In this document: positions 1 through 6,813 of the stretch, piece by piece
How the letters are laid out: each line of letters opens with the position of its first letter
Numbering within the stretch: the stretch's first letter is position 1
Notes under the pieces: generated by a model
What the model was told of the DNA's origin: nothing
Seen by the model: the letters and a program-made list of their open reading frames with translations, nothing else
The model's database searches: none
Source of the DNA: Bacteroidota bacterium
Lineage (GTDB): Bacteria; Bacteroidota; Bacteroidia; Chitinophagales; Saprospiraceae
Assembly (NCBI GenBank): GCA_024277695.1
Contig: JAJRUR010000285.1
Location: forward strand, 1 to 10,101
Direction of reading: 5' to 3'
Length of the DNA stretch: 10,101 nucleotides
Program-made: the position numbers and the translations under genes

Positions 1-225
1 GAAAACAGAGGATAACAACTAAGCTACCGAAGCTCTCACAGTCACTGAGTTATTGGTCAAATAGAGAAGTAGCAAGCAATGGCAAAAGATGCCGATTTTT
101 GTCCGACGCGCTGACCTTAGATTCTCTGCTTTTTATCGCTCAGGGGACAAAATTTTGAGAAGCTTCCTTTGATTTAAGCAACTTTTCGTATTTTTAACTT
201 GTTAAAAACAAAATTCAATATAGTT
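1..225. other. Non-coding left edge, no gene recognised
   Basis: No convincing gene is visible. One + frame is open from the window edge to a TGA at 156-158, but its roughly 51-residue translation has no recognisable motif; it could be the tail of a gene starting outside the window or chance. A 4-bp hairpin (GGCA 81-84 with TGCC 90-93) followed by GATTTTT is too weak to call a terminator. On the - strand, TTTTG (87-83), a 17-base gap and TCTATTTG (65-58) loosely resemble a Bacteroidota promoter reading out of the window to the left; one base of the -7 box is off, so this is only a possibility. Confidence 0.4.
168..196 (+). promoter_or_regulatory. Possible Bacteroidota-type promoter for the Fe-S carrier gene
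   Basis: TTTG (168-171), a 17-base spacer, then TATTTTTA (189-196), which matches the Bacteroidota -7 consensus TAnnTTTG except for its last base. The spacer is at the short end of the range known for this phylum. It would leave a leader of roughly 20 bases before the ATG at 226. The region is T-rich, so a chance match is possible. Confidence 0.3.
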
Positions 226-579
226 ATGAGTACTAAAGTTTCTATTTCCGCCCCTATAAAGATATCCGATTCTGCACTGGAACAGCTCAAGCGCATACGT
301 GTAGAGCAAGAAATACCGGATACACATATGATACGAGTGGGTGTAAAAGGCGGTGGTTGTTCCGGCTTGTCCTATGTATTGGGTTTTGATGACAAAACCG
401 ATAATGATGATGTCTTTGAGATCGAAGGCCTACAGGTGATTATGGATCGCGGGCACGCTTTGCACCTATTGGGTATAGAAATCGACTGGCTCAACGGGCT
501 CAATAATCGCGGGTTTGTGTTCAACAACCCCAATGCTACAGATACCTGTGGTTGTGGATCGAGTTTTTCGACAGAATAG
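226..579 (+). CDS. A-type iron-sulfur cluster carrier/assembly protein (IscA/SufA/ErpA family)
   Basis: This 117-residue protein belongs to the HesB/IscA family, small cytoplasmic proteins that hold a nascent [2Fe-2S] or [4Fe-4S] cluster or iron and pass it to apo-proteins. The three family cysteines are present: Cys45 in KGGGCSGLSY, and Cys108 and Cys110 in the C-terminal TCGCGSSF. The conserved block before them (GLNNRGFVFNNPNA, residues 91-104) is also typical, and the length is normal. The frame is open from a TTG at 199, but the ATG at 226 gives the usual family N-terminus, so it is preferred. No Shine-Dalgarno sequence is seen, as is normal in Bacteroidota. No other suf or isc genes lie nearby, so IscA, SufA and ErpA cannot be told apart and no symbol is given. 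The next gene follows after 76 bases on the same strand and is functionally unrelated. Confidence 0.95.
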   Translation: MSTKVSISAPIKISDSALEQLKRIRVEQEIPDTHMIRVGVKGGGCSGLSYVLGFDDKTDNDDVFEIEGLQVIMDRGHALHLLGIEIDWLNGLNNRGFVFNNPNATDTCGCGSSFSTE

Positions 580-581
580 TC

Positions 582-611
582 TTGACAAAATAATTATTCT
601 AAAAAGATAAT
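582..611 (+). promoter_or_regulatory. Possible promoter of the M36 protease gene (TTGACA/GATAAT)
   Basis: TTGACA (582-587), an 18-base spacer and GATAAT (606-611) resemble a classical sigma-70 promoter; the first box starts 2 bases after the preceding stop codon. Bacteroidota housekeeping promoters normally use TTTG and TAnnTTTG instead, and the only -7-like match here (CATCTTTG, 615-622) has no upstream partner at the right distance. The resemblance may be chance in AT-rich DNA. Confidence 0.25.
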
Positions 612-655
612 ACCCATCTTTGAATTGGAGTATTATTAGTAAAAAAAATAAAAAT

Positions 656-3600
656 ATGAAGGCGATACTCATTGGTCTTGTCTTTATAGTACAGTTCTCG
701 CTGAGTACTTATGCACAAGAAGAACAACTGGACATAGTACAGCAGTATCTGCTATCTACAGGTCCATACGACTTAAAGATAGAAGATCTCGCCGGGTGGC
801 AAATCTCCCACAGCCATGTCAGTAATACATCCGGAGCCCAATACTTATATATACAGCAATATTGGAAAGCTATTCCCATCGATAATGCCATTTTGGTAGC
901 AGTATTTGACAAAACCAATAATCTCCGGTTTACCAAATCCGGATTTGTCAAAAACACGGCTTCCGCCAATACCAATGTACAGTCCATCAGTCGTGACCAA
1001 GCATTGGCGAAAGCCATATCGCATTTAGCATTGGATATAAGCCCGCAAATCATCTCTACTGAAAAGATTGAGGGAGCTACTCAAAAGATCATCTATGAGA
1101 TACCAAATCTATCGTATGATCCGGTGGATATCTCCTTGGTCTATCTATATAGTCCCAAAAACAATCTACGCCTCCACTGGCAAGTACGTATAGTAACTTT
1201 GGATGGCTTACATCACTGGATAATATTTGTTGATGCCCAAACGGGACGCATAAGCAAAAAAAGAGATTTGACCATACACTGTAGCTTTGATGCTGAATGT
1301 GCATCTCCAACTGCTCCATCCTACAATGCCGAAGATCAACGATATAAAACATCCGGCAACACACTATCGATCAATCCCGATTCCTACCGCGTCTATGCTC
1401 AGCCAATAGAAAGTCCCAATCACGGAGATTCGACCATCGAAACCAATCCGGCAGATGCCACTGCCTCTCCCTTTGGATGGCATGATACTGACGGCATAGC
1501 CGGTGCCGAATACACTATCACGCGAGGAAATAATGTCTATGCTCAAGAAGATCGTGACAATAACAACAATACTTTTGGCAATGCCCCTGACGGTGGTGCA
1601 GGTTTAGATTTTGATTATGCTGCTGACTTTTCAGCTGACCCTACCACCAATCCCACACAAAATGCTGCCATCACCAATTTATTTTATTGGAACAATCTCA
1701 TTCATGATGTATGGTATCATCACGGATTTGATGAAGCTGCCGGCAATTTTCAAGAAAACAACTATGGCAATGGTGGTCAGGGCTCCGATTATGTCATCGC
1801 AGATGCTCAAGATGCCGGAGGACAAAACAACGCCAATTTTTCTACTCCGGCAGATGGATCCAATCCACGGATGCAGATGTATCTATGGGATCCCACTGAC
1901 CCCAATGATCCGGATTTGGATGGAGACTTTGACAATGGTATCATCGTCCACGAATATGCGCACGGCATCACAAATCGGCTGACCGGTGGTGCCGGGGCTT
2001 CCGGCTGTCTAGGCAACGCCGAACAGCCCGGCGAAGGTTGGAGCGATTGGTTTGCTCTTGTCATGACACACGAGTCGGGAGATACCCGTACCACTTCAAG
2101 AGGCATCGGCACATACGTGCTAGAACAAGACCCCGATACAGGCACCGGCATACGGACCTATCCATACACTACTGATATGGCAGTCAATCCGGACAGCTAT
2201 AATAATATCATCGGACAGGCAGTACATCGCGTAGGTTCTGTATGGTGTGTGATGCTTTGGGAGCTCTACTGGGACCTGATAGACCAAGATGGATTTGATG
2301 CAGATCTCATTCAGGGCAACGGGGGTAATAATAAGGCGATGAAACTGGTTATGGAAGCTTTAAAACTACAGCCGTGTAGTCCCGGATTTGTAGATGCACG
2401 CGATGCCATCCTAGAAGCCGACCAGCTCTTATATGGCGGAGCAAACCGGTGTTTGATCTGGAGCGCATTTGCGCGACGAGGATTAGGAGCTTCAGCTTCT
2501 CAAGGGAGTTCAGACAATACATCTGACGGATCAGAAGGATATGATGTACAGGGTGCTACCATCCAAAAAACATCAGATCTTACCGAAGTCGATGTAGGAC
2601 AAACCGTAACATATACTATTACCACACAAGCTAACTGTACAGATTCTACCAATTTTGTCATTTCGGATACCCTGCCGGCAGAGATGTCCTATGTAGCCGG
2701 TTCAGCTTCTGACGGAGGGGTGCACAATAACGGTATCATTACCTGGCCTCCCATCCCCAACTACACTAGTGGTATGAGTACCAGCTATACTTATCAGGCG
2801 ACACTCCAAAACGGCTCCTTTTCCGGCAATACTACCATATTTTTTGATGATATGGAGTCCGGAACTGCTAACTGGAGCATATCCAATACGACCGGTTTGA
2901 GTGATTGGGTACAAACATCCTCTACGGATTGTGGCTCTACAGCCTGGTATGCCGAAGAACTCGAAGCTAATCCTCAACATACAGAAAATCAGTTCCTAGA
3001 TCTTAATGCAACTGTACTGGATGGCATCACAACATTGAGCTTTGATCACAGCTACGATACAGAAATCAACTGGGACGGAGGACAGGTCGAAATCAGCATC
3101 GATGGTGGAAACAGTTGGACTGACCTCGGACCACAATTTACCCAAAATGGATACAATGACTATATCAAAAATTCGCCGACAGATGAAGCCTTTGCAGGTA
3201 ATTCGGGCGGTTGTATCCAGTCGGTAGTAGATCTCACGCCCTACTGTGGAGAGACTGTCATCATACGCTTCAATTTTTATTATGACCAATTGGTCGCCGG
3301 TAATGGATGGTATATCGATAATGTACAACTTACAAGCTCTGCCGCTGTAAAAAATGTAGCCCGTGCCGATCTGGGAGGAGGGCAAGAAATCACTGCAAGC
3401 CACTGTGTCAAAGTAGCGGACGCAGCTCTACCGGTACAGTTGGTAGATTTTGTAGCTGTGCGCAATAAAGATCATATCAGACTCCAATGGAAAACCGCTC
3501 AAGAACTCCATAATAAAGGGTTCTATCTCGAACGCCGATCTGCCGGAACTGATTTTGTCCGGATCCATTGGATAGATGCCGGCACCGATATTTCAGAAAT

Positions 3601-3964
3601 TCAGTCCTATCAGTACGAGGATTATGATGTCCTACCCGGACGATTGTATTATTACCGACTCCAACAAATAGATCGGGACGAGCAATCCACTTACTCAAAT
3701 ATCATTTCAGCCAAAATCCGGTCAGATAATACCTTCAAGATATCTCCAAACCCCGTACGGTCTCCTGTACCATTGCATATCCATTCAGCATCAGGAACTC
3801 CGGCAAGCATCAAACTATTGAACCCCGGTGGACAAGTCATTTTATCGGCAATTGTGAGTGATTGGCCATACATATTGGAAACTTCCGATCTGCACACCGG
3901 AATCTATATCCTACAAATCCAAACCGATCAAGAACAACTCGTCCAAAAAATCATCCTGCATTAA
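656..3964 (+). CDS. Secreted M36 (fungalysin) family zinc metalloprotease with T9SS C-terminal sorting domain
   Basis: A 1102-residue extracellular endopeptidase. Residues 1-20 form a signal peptide (hydrophobic core, then STYA before QEEQ). Residues about 25-205 look like the FTP/PepSY-type inhibitory propeptide. The catalytic domain spans roughly 225-635 and contains the zinc site HEYAH (432-436; His432 and His436 as ligands, Glu433 catalytic), with GEGWSD (459-464) supplying the third ligand Glu460, so the enzyme looks active. Residues about 636-725 resemble a DUF11-type beta-sandwich (VGQTVTYTI, then DTLPAEMSYV). Residues about 728-895 form a jelly-roll-like module starting FFDDMESGTANW and closing GWYIDNVQL. 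Residues 925-1020 are the linker domain common before T9SS tails (LPVQLVDF, LQWKTAQE, YYYRLQQID). Residues 1027-1102 are a type A sorting domain (FKISPNPV, then GIYILQIQT), expected to direct export through the outer membrane and surface attachment or release. The ATG at 656 is chosen over the TTG at 620 because it starts exactly at the signal peptide. Nutrient scavenging is the likely role (inference). Confidence 0.95.
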   Translation: MKAILIGLVFIVQFSLSTYAQEEQLDIVQQYLLSTGPYDLKIEDLAGWQISHSHVSNTSGAQYLYIQQYWKAIPIDNAILVAVFDKTNNLRFTKSGFVKNTASANTNVQSISRDQALAKAISHLALDISPQIISTEKIEGATQKIIYEIPNLSYDPVDISLVYLYSPKNNLRLHWQVRIVTLDGLHHWIIFVDAQTGRISKKRDLTIHCSFDAECASPTAPSYNAEDQRYKTSGNTLSINPDSYRVYAQPIESPNHGDSTIETNPADATASPFGWHDTDGIAGAEYTITRGNNVYAQEDRDNNNNTFGNAPDGGAGLDFDYAADFSADPTTNPTQNAAITNLFYWNNLIHDVWYHHGFDEAAGNFQENNYGNGGQGSDYVIADAQDAGGQNNANFSTPADGSNPRMQMYLWDPTDPNDPDLDGDFDNGIIVHEYAHGITNRLTGGAGASGCLGNAEQPGEGWSDWFALVMTHESGDTRTTSRGIGTYVLEQDPDTGTGIRTYPYTTDMAVNPDSYNNIIGQAVHRVGSVWCVMLWELYWDLIDQDGFDADLIQGNGGNNKAMKLVMEALKLQPCSPGFVDARDAILEADQLLYGGANRCLIWSAFARRGLGASASQGSSDNTSDGSEGYDVQGATIQKTSDLTEVDVGQTVTYTITTQANCTDSTNFVISDTLPAEMSYVAGSASDGGVHNNGIITWPPIPNYTSGMSTSYTYQATLQNGSFSGNTTIFFDDMESGTANWSISNTTGLSDWVQTSSTDCGSTAWYAEELEANPQHTENQFLDLNATVLDGITTLSFDHSYDTEINWDGGQVEISIDGGNSWTDLGPQFTQNGYNDYIKNSPTDEAFAGNSGGCIQSVVDLTPYCGETVIIRFNFYYDQLVAGNGWYIDNVQLTSSAAVKNVARADLGGGQEITASHCVKVADAALPVQLVDFVAVRNKDHIRLQWKTAQELHNKGFYLERRSAGTDFVRIHWIDAGTDISEIQSYQYEDYDVLPGRLYYYRLQQIDRDEQSTYSNIISAKIRSDNTFKISPNPVRSPVPLHIHSASGTPASIKLLNPGGQVILSAIVSDWPYILETSDLHTGIYILQIQTDQEQLVQKIILH

Positions 3965-3989
3965 AAAAAAATGAGCAAGCATTTTTTTT
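3964..3989. terminator. Bidirectional intrinsic terminator between convergent genes
   Basis: A perfect 10-bp stem (3964-3973 with 3980-3989) closes a 6-base loop AGCAAG. Apart from the GC pair at the loop it is almost pure A:T, with an A tract on one side and eight T on the other, so either strand gives a hairpin running into a U tract. It overlaps the last base of the protease stop codon and lies 38 bases past the folC stop, as expected for a shared terminator of converging genes. The stem is weak in G+C, so termination strength is uncertain. Confidence 0.65.
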
Positions 3990-4027
3990 ATTGGATCGAC
4001 TACTATCCCCACTTGATACCATTCCAA

Positions 4028-5281
4028 TCAAATCACCTCCGCTACTACATAACTGCTTCCTGTGATCAAAATAAATGCTTCCTTTGACTTTATGGACATT
4101 TTGGCTGCAGCCAATGCACGACCGACCGAGCTATAGGCCTTACCCCTCAAATCCATCGTTGCTGCTATCTCTTTCAATAACTCGACATCCATAGCTCTGG
4201 GGACTTTGGCTTTACAAAAGTAATATTTGGCTTGGGGAGAAAAATAACTCAAAAGCTTTTTGGCTTCTTTTTCTTTTACCATGCCCAATACGATATGAGC
4301 ATCTTTCATCGCTCTATTTTTATAGGAAGCTAATAGCGACTGTATTCCCGCTGCATTGTGCGCAGCATCAGCTACGATCAATGGCTCTGCAGATAAAATA
4401 TGATACCTGCCTATAAAATTTGTACTCGCTCTAAGATCGCTTAATCCTTGGACTATCTGTCCCCGATTCAGCTCAAAGTGATCAGCCAAAATCTGTAGTG
4501 CAGCGAGTGCAGTCCTAAGATTGAGGACTTGATAGTCTCCTCTGGCATCCAGCTTTATCTCAAATTGATCGGAATCACTTATGTAGTCAAAAAACATAGC
4601 AGTATCCGTCTGCTTGGTCAAAGACAGTTTGAGCAGATCTGCAGCCCAATAAAGATCTGATGACCTTGCTCCGGCAGTACGCTCAAATACCATAGATGTC
4701 TCTTTTTGTCGCTCTCCGATGACAACGGGAATATACGGTTTGATAATTCCGGCTTTTTCAGCGGCTATTTCTTTGAGCGTATGACCTAGGGAAGCCTGAT
4801 GATCTAACGAAATATTGGTGATTACCGATAGTATGGGTTTGATGATATTGGTACTATCCAACCGCCCTCCCATGCCGGTCTCGATGACGGCGATATCCAC
4901 TTTTTTGTCTTTGAAATATTCAAAAGCCATGGCTACGGATATTTCAAAAAATGTAGGATTGATCGGATCGACCAAATCACGGTGTCGATGGATAAAGCCG
5001 GTAACCCATCGCTTGGATGCGAGTATCCCTTGGATCTTAATGCGCTCCCTAAAATCTCGATAGTGTGGTGAGGTGTACATACCCACGCGCAAACCCCTAG
5101 CCTGAAGGACAGCGGCTATCATGTGGGATACACTACCCTTGCCATTAGTACCGGCGATATGCACCGTAGGATACGCATTGTGTGGATGTCCCAGTGCCTG
5201 ACTTAACTGCTCGATATTGTGCAAGCCTTTTTTGATAGCCACGGGTCCCTGCTTTTGATACAGAGCGAGTCGATTATACAA
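4028..5281 (-). CDS. folC: Bifunctional folylpolyglutamate synthase / dihydrofolate synthase
   Basis: FolC is a cytoplasmic Mur-ligase-like enzyme that uses ATP to join glutamate to dihydropteroate (making dihydrofolate) and to extend folate polyglutamates. Visible motifs, numbered from the TTG at 5281: P-loop GTNGKGS (44-50), TSPHYRDFRERI (70-81), ETGMGGRLDSTNI (134-146), NISLDH (156-161) followed by EIAAEKAGIIKP, the second-domain DAAHN (305-309, more often DGAHN or DPAHN), and the C-terminal GSSYVVAEV. At 417 residues it is normal or slightly short. The start is a problem: the frame continues upstream to the DUF3307 stop at 5332-5330, and these extra codons encode NYRQAIDFL, which matches the usual FolC N-terminus, yet they contain no ATG, GTG or TTG. 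The true start is probably upstream of 5281, perhaps ATC at 5311 (427 residues). It is the last gene of the satD-like/DUF3307 unit and probably translated by coupling. The function is very secure; the start is not. Confidence 0.95.
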   Translation of the reverse strand: MYNRLALYQKQGPVAIKKGLHNIEQLSQALGHPHNAYPTVHIAGTNGKGSVSHMIAAVLQARGLRVGMYTSPHYRDFRERIKIQGILASKRWVTGFIHRHRDLVDPINPTFFEISVAMAFEYFKDKKVDIAVIETGMGGRLDSTNIIKPILSVITNISLDHQASLGHTLKEIAAEKAGIIKPYIPVVIGERQKETSMVFERTAGARSSDLYWAADLLKLSLTKQTDTAMFFDYISDSDQFEIKLDARGDYQVLNLRTALAALQILADHFELNRGQIVQGLSDLRASTNFIGRYHILSAEPLIVADAAHNAAGIQSLLASYKNRAMKDAHIVLGMVKEKEAKKLLSYFSPQAKYYFCKAKVPRAMDVELLKEIAATMDLRGKAYSSVGRALAAAKMSIKSKEAFILITGSSYVVAEVI

Positions 5282-5329
5282 AAAATCGATGGCTTGGCGA
5301 TAGTTATGGATGGGCTGCTTGATAACCGC
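5282..5329 (-). other. In-frame 5' extension of folC without a canonical start codon
   Basis: These 16 codons lie between the DUF3307 stop (TAA, 5332-5330) and the TTG at 5281 and are in the same frame as both genes. They translate as AVIKQPIHNYRQAIDF and run straight into FolC. The part from Asn-Tyr onward aligns with the first helix of other FolC proteins (pattern Y-x-x-A-x-x-F/W-L/I). The initiator Met would be expected around the ATC (5311) or CAT (5308) codon. Only ATC codons (5323, 5311, 5290) are conceivable rare starts. A sequencing error, an AUC start, or re-initiation at the downstream TTG are all possible. Confidence 0.6.
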
Positions 5330-6040
5330 TTATATTTTTGACCGCAAATATATATATCCCGCTCCTATCAACATCGCAAGACCAAAACTCATCAAGGTAC
5401 CTATCAAAATATACTCCGTAAGCTTACGGTCTTTGGATTTGGACAGATCTCCAAATCGAAAAACAGACTTGGCGGCTATCAAAAATCCTATAGCCTCTAT
5501 ATGACCGCTAATGATAAAACCAAATACAAATAATCGCTCCAACATCCCGATATATTTGCCGGCTTCATTTAGCGAATGCCCTGCTGCATCTTCTTCGAGT
5601 ACCCATTTCGAAATCATCATTCGGATAATCGTAGAGCCAACGGTAGTGAGCAATAATATACATATAAGCACCAAGAAATACTTTTCTATCTGATCCGGCG
5701 AAAAAAAAGTGATTGCCGACTCATAATACCTAATAACCAATACGATCATCATAAGATGTGCCAACTGATCCCAGAAAAACAACCATCGTTCAACAACCTT
5801 TGCACTCAAGTGCAGCTTGATGATATCAATAATCAAATGCGTCACTATGATAAACAAAAAGGCTTTCCAATATCGCAAATCAAATAACAAAATGCCTAAC
5901 ACGATCGCGTGGACTACAATATGTAGATACAAATATTTGGATCGGTGCTTTTTGATCTTTTTATCACGCACCCAATAAGTGGGCTGGAGCAAAAAGTCAC
6001 CAATAATATGCGCTAAGACTAATTTTAATGCTAAAATCAC
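5330..6040 (-). CDS. DUF3307 family multi-pass inner-membrane protein
   Basis: A 236-residue protein with about six hydrophobic helices, roughly at 1-18, 38-55, 58-77, 92-106, 119-140 and 166-190, and another at 209-230. It fits the DUF3307 family by the N-terminal AHIIGDFLLQP (10-20) and the C-terminal block NEAGKYIGMLERL (158-170) plus EAIGFLIAAKSVFRFGDL (182-199). The biochemical function of the family is not known. Several polar residues sit in or beside the first helices in a regular pattern: His11 and Asp15, His40 and His44, His68 and Asp72, Asp91 and His95. This may be a metal site (inference). The GTG at 6040 is the start: its last three bases form the TGA stop of the satD-like gene (GTGA overlap), a strong sign of translational coupling, and it places the family motif at the N-terminus. 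It is followed directly by folC. I recall that streptococcal satD is also followed by a DUF3307-type gene, which would support a functional pair. Confidence 0.85.
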   Translation of the reverse strand: MILALKLVLAHIIGDFLLQPTYWVRDKKIKKHRSKYLYLHIVVHAIVLGILLFDLRYWKAFLFIIVTHLIIDIIKLHLSAKVVERWLFFWDQLAHLMMIVLVIRYYESAITFFSPDQIEKYFLVLICILLLTTVGSTIIRMMISKWVLEEDAAGHSLNEAGKYIGMLERLFVFGFIISGHIEAIGFLIAAKSVFRFGDLSKSKDRKLTEYILIGTLMSFGLAMLIGAGYIYLRSKI

Positions 6041-6636
6041 CGGGTAATAACTATTTTTTTGTATCGCTGAAGCATAAGACGGACTTCTGTATAACCGGAA
6101 CTTCTGAGGCGCTCACTGATAGTGCTTTGGCTTATTTTAAACTTTCGTGCTGCAACTTTTTGAGAACGATCCGGATACTCGATCAAATATTTGACCAATG
6201 CGGCTTGCGCTACAGTCCAGTGATCCATCGCAAAAGCAGCCAATCTAAAATAGAGATTGAACTGTTCATCAAAATCATCCCAAGGGCTTGATATCACCAG
6301 ACGGTGCTTTTTCAGTGCATCAAAAGCAGTACCCGAACGCACAAAAGCAGACCCATTGGACTCAGTAATGCGTCGAGTAGCTAGATCTACATCCCCGATC
6401 CCGATCGCCATACGCACATCCAGTTTAGCCACCTGACGCATCGTAGCTTTGATGTGTATAGCTGCCTGTAGAGCTTCTGCTACACTACATGACATCTGAA
6501 AACTATCCCCGCGATAAACCTCCCAACTTGTCGGCCATTTCCCATACCGACGCAATACTTTTTTGAGCATATCAAGCCAGCCCTTGTCAAAATCCTCTCG
6601 CGAATTGATAATATCTCCTGTAATTACAGCTATCAT
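6037..6636 (-). CDS. SatD-family protein with C-terminal helix-turn-helix, likely autoregulator
   Basis: A 199-residue cytoplasmic protein. Residues 1-135 show a SatD-like pattern: AVITGDIINSR (3-13), YRGDSFQ (41-47), RMAIGIGDVD (75-84) and ESNGSAFVRSGTAFDAL (92-108). The paired GD motifs before and after beta-strand-like segments recall palm or cyclase-type folds, but this is a resemblance only and no catalysis is claimed. Residues about 155-182 (SQKVAARKFKISQSTISERL at 158-177) form a helix-turn-helix, suggesting DNA binding. SatD is named from the streptococcal secretion and acid tolerance operon; its molecular function is not established. The ATG at 6636 is the natural start, with no Shine-Dalgarno sequence. 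The gene opens a unit with DUF3307 (4-base overlap) and folC, and lies 16 bases downstream of a dense inverted-repeat array, which makes it the best candidate protein to bind that array. An alternative is a sensor whose helix-turn-helix acts elsewhere. Confidence 0.8.
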   Translation of the reverse strand: MIAVITGDIINSREDFDKGWLDMLKKVLRRYGKWPTSWEVYRGDSFQMSCSVAEALQAAIHIKATMRQVAKLDVRMAIGIGDVDLATRRITESNGSAFVRSGTAFDALKKHRLVISSPWDDFDEQFNLYFRLAAFAMDHWTVAQAALVKYLIEYPDRSQKVAARKFKISQSTISERLRSSGYTEVRLMLQRYKKIVITR

Positions 6637-6652
6637 ATTCTAATAATATATA

Positions 6653-6784
6653 ATTCGGTCAAATACCCGAATTTCTCAATATTCGGTCAAATACCCGAAT
6701 TTCTCAATATTCGGTCAAATACCCGAATTTCTTAATATTCGGTCAAATACCCGAATTTCTCAATATTCGGTTATATAGGCGAAT
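6653..6784. repeat. Tandem 28-bp repeat array of alternating inverted half-sites (probable operator)
   Basis: Four 28-bp units start at 6653, 6681, 6709 and 6737, identical except for one C-to-T change at 6733. A fifth, partial unit (6765-6784) keeps the layout with a different spacer and one changed arm. Each unit is ATTCGG, 8 bases (TCAAATAC), CCGAAT, 8 bases (TTCTCAAT). Since ATTCGG and CCGAAT are reverse complements, half-sites alternate in orientation every 14 bp and each forms a dyad with both of its neighbours. There are ten half-sites: nine perfect, and the last GCGAAT (6779-6784). The fifth spacer is TTATATAG. The array fills most of the 177-base gap between the AsmA-like gene and the satD-like gene, ending 16 bases before the latter's ATG, so it should control that operon. 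No clean TAnnTTTG promoter is seen in the gap; the promoter may lie within the array. Confidence 0.9.
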
Positions 6785-6813
6785 ATAGCAAAAATCACAC
6801 CAATGATGATCGA

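Noticed and set aside
3..158. Open + frame from the window edge as the tail of an upstream gene
   Set aside because: About 51 residues with no recognisable motif; no evidence that it is coding.
3862..4065. 67-residue + ORF crossing the end of the protease gene
   Set aside because: A frame shadow of the protease that runs through the terminator hairpin and into antisense folC; no independent support.
6028..6291. 87-residue + ORF opposite the satD-like gene
   Set aside because: Antisense shadow of a well-supported gene, without motifs or start signals.
6653..6784. CRISPR-like repeat array
   Set aside because: The 28-bp units are contiguous with no unique spacers between them, and no cas genes are nearby. 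It is a tandem inverted-repeat array, more like an operator.
6789..6807. Terminator hairpin after the AsmA-like gene on the - strand (ATCA/TGAT stem followed by TTTTT)
   Set aside because: The stem is only 4-5 bp and A:T-rich; too weak to call.
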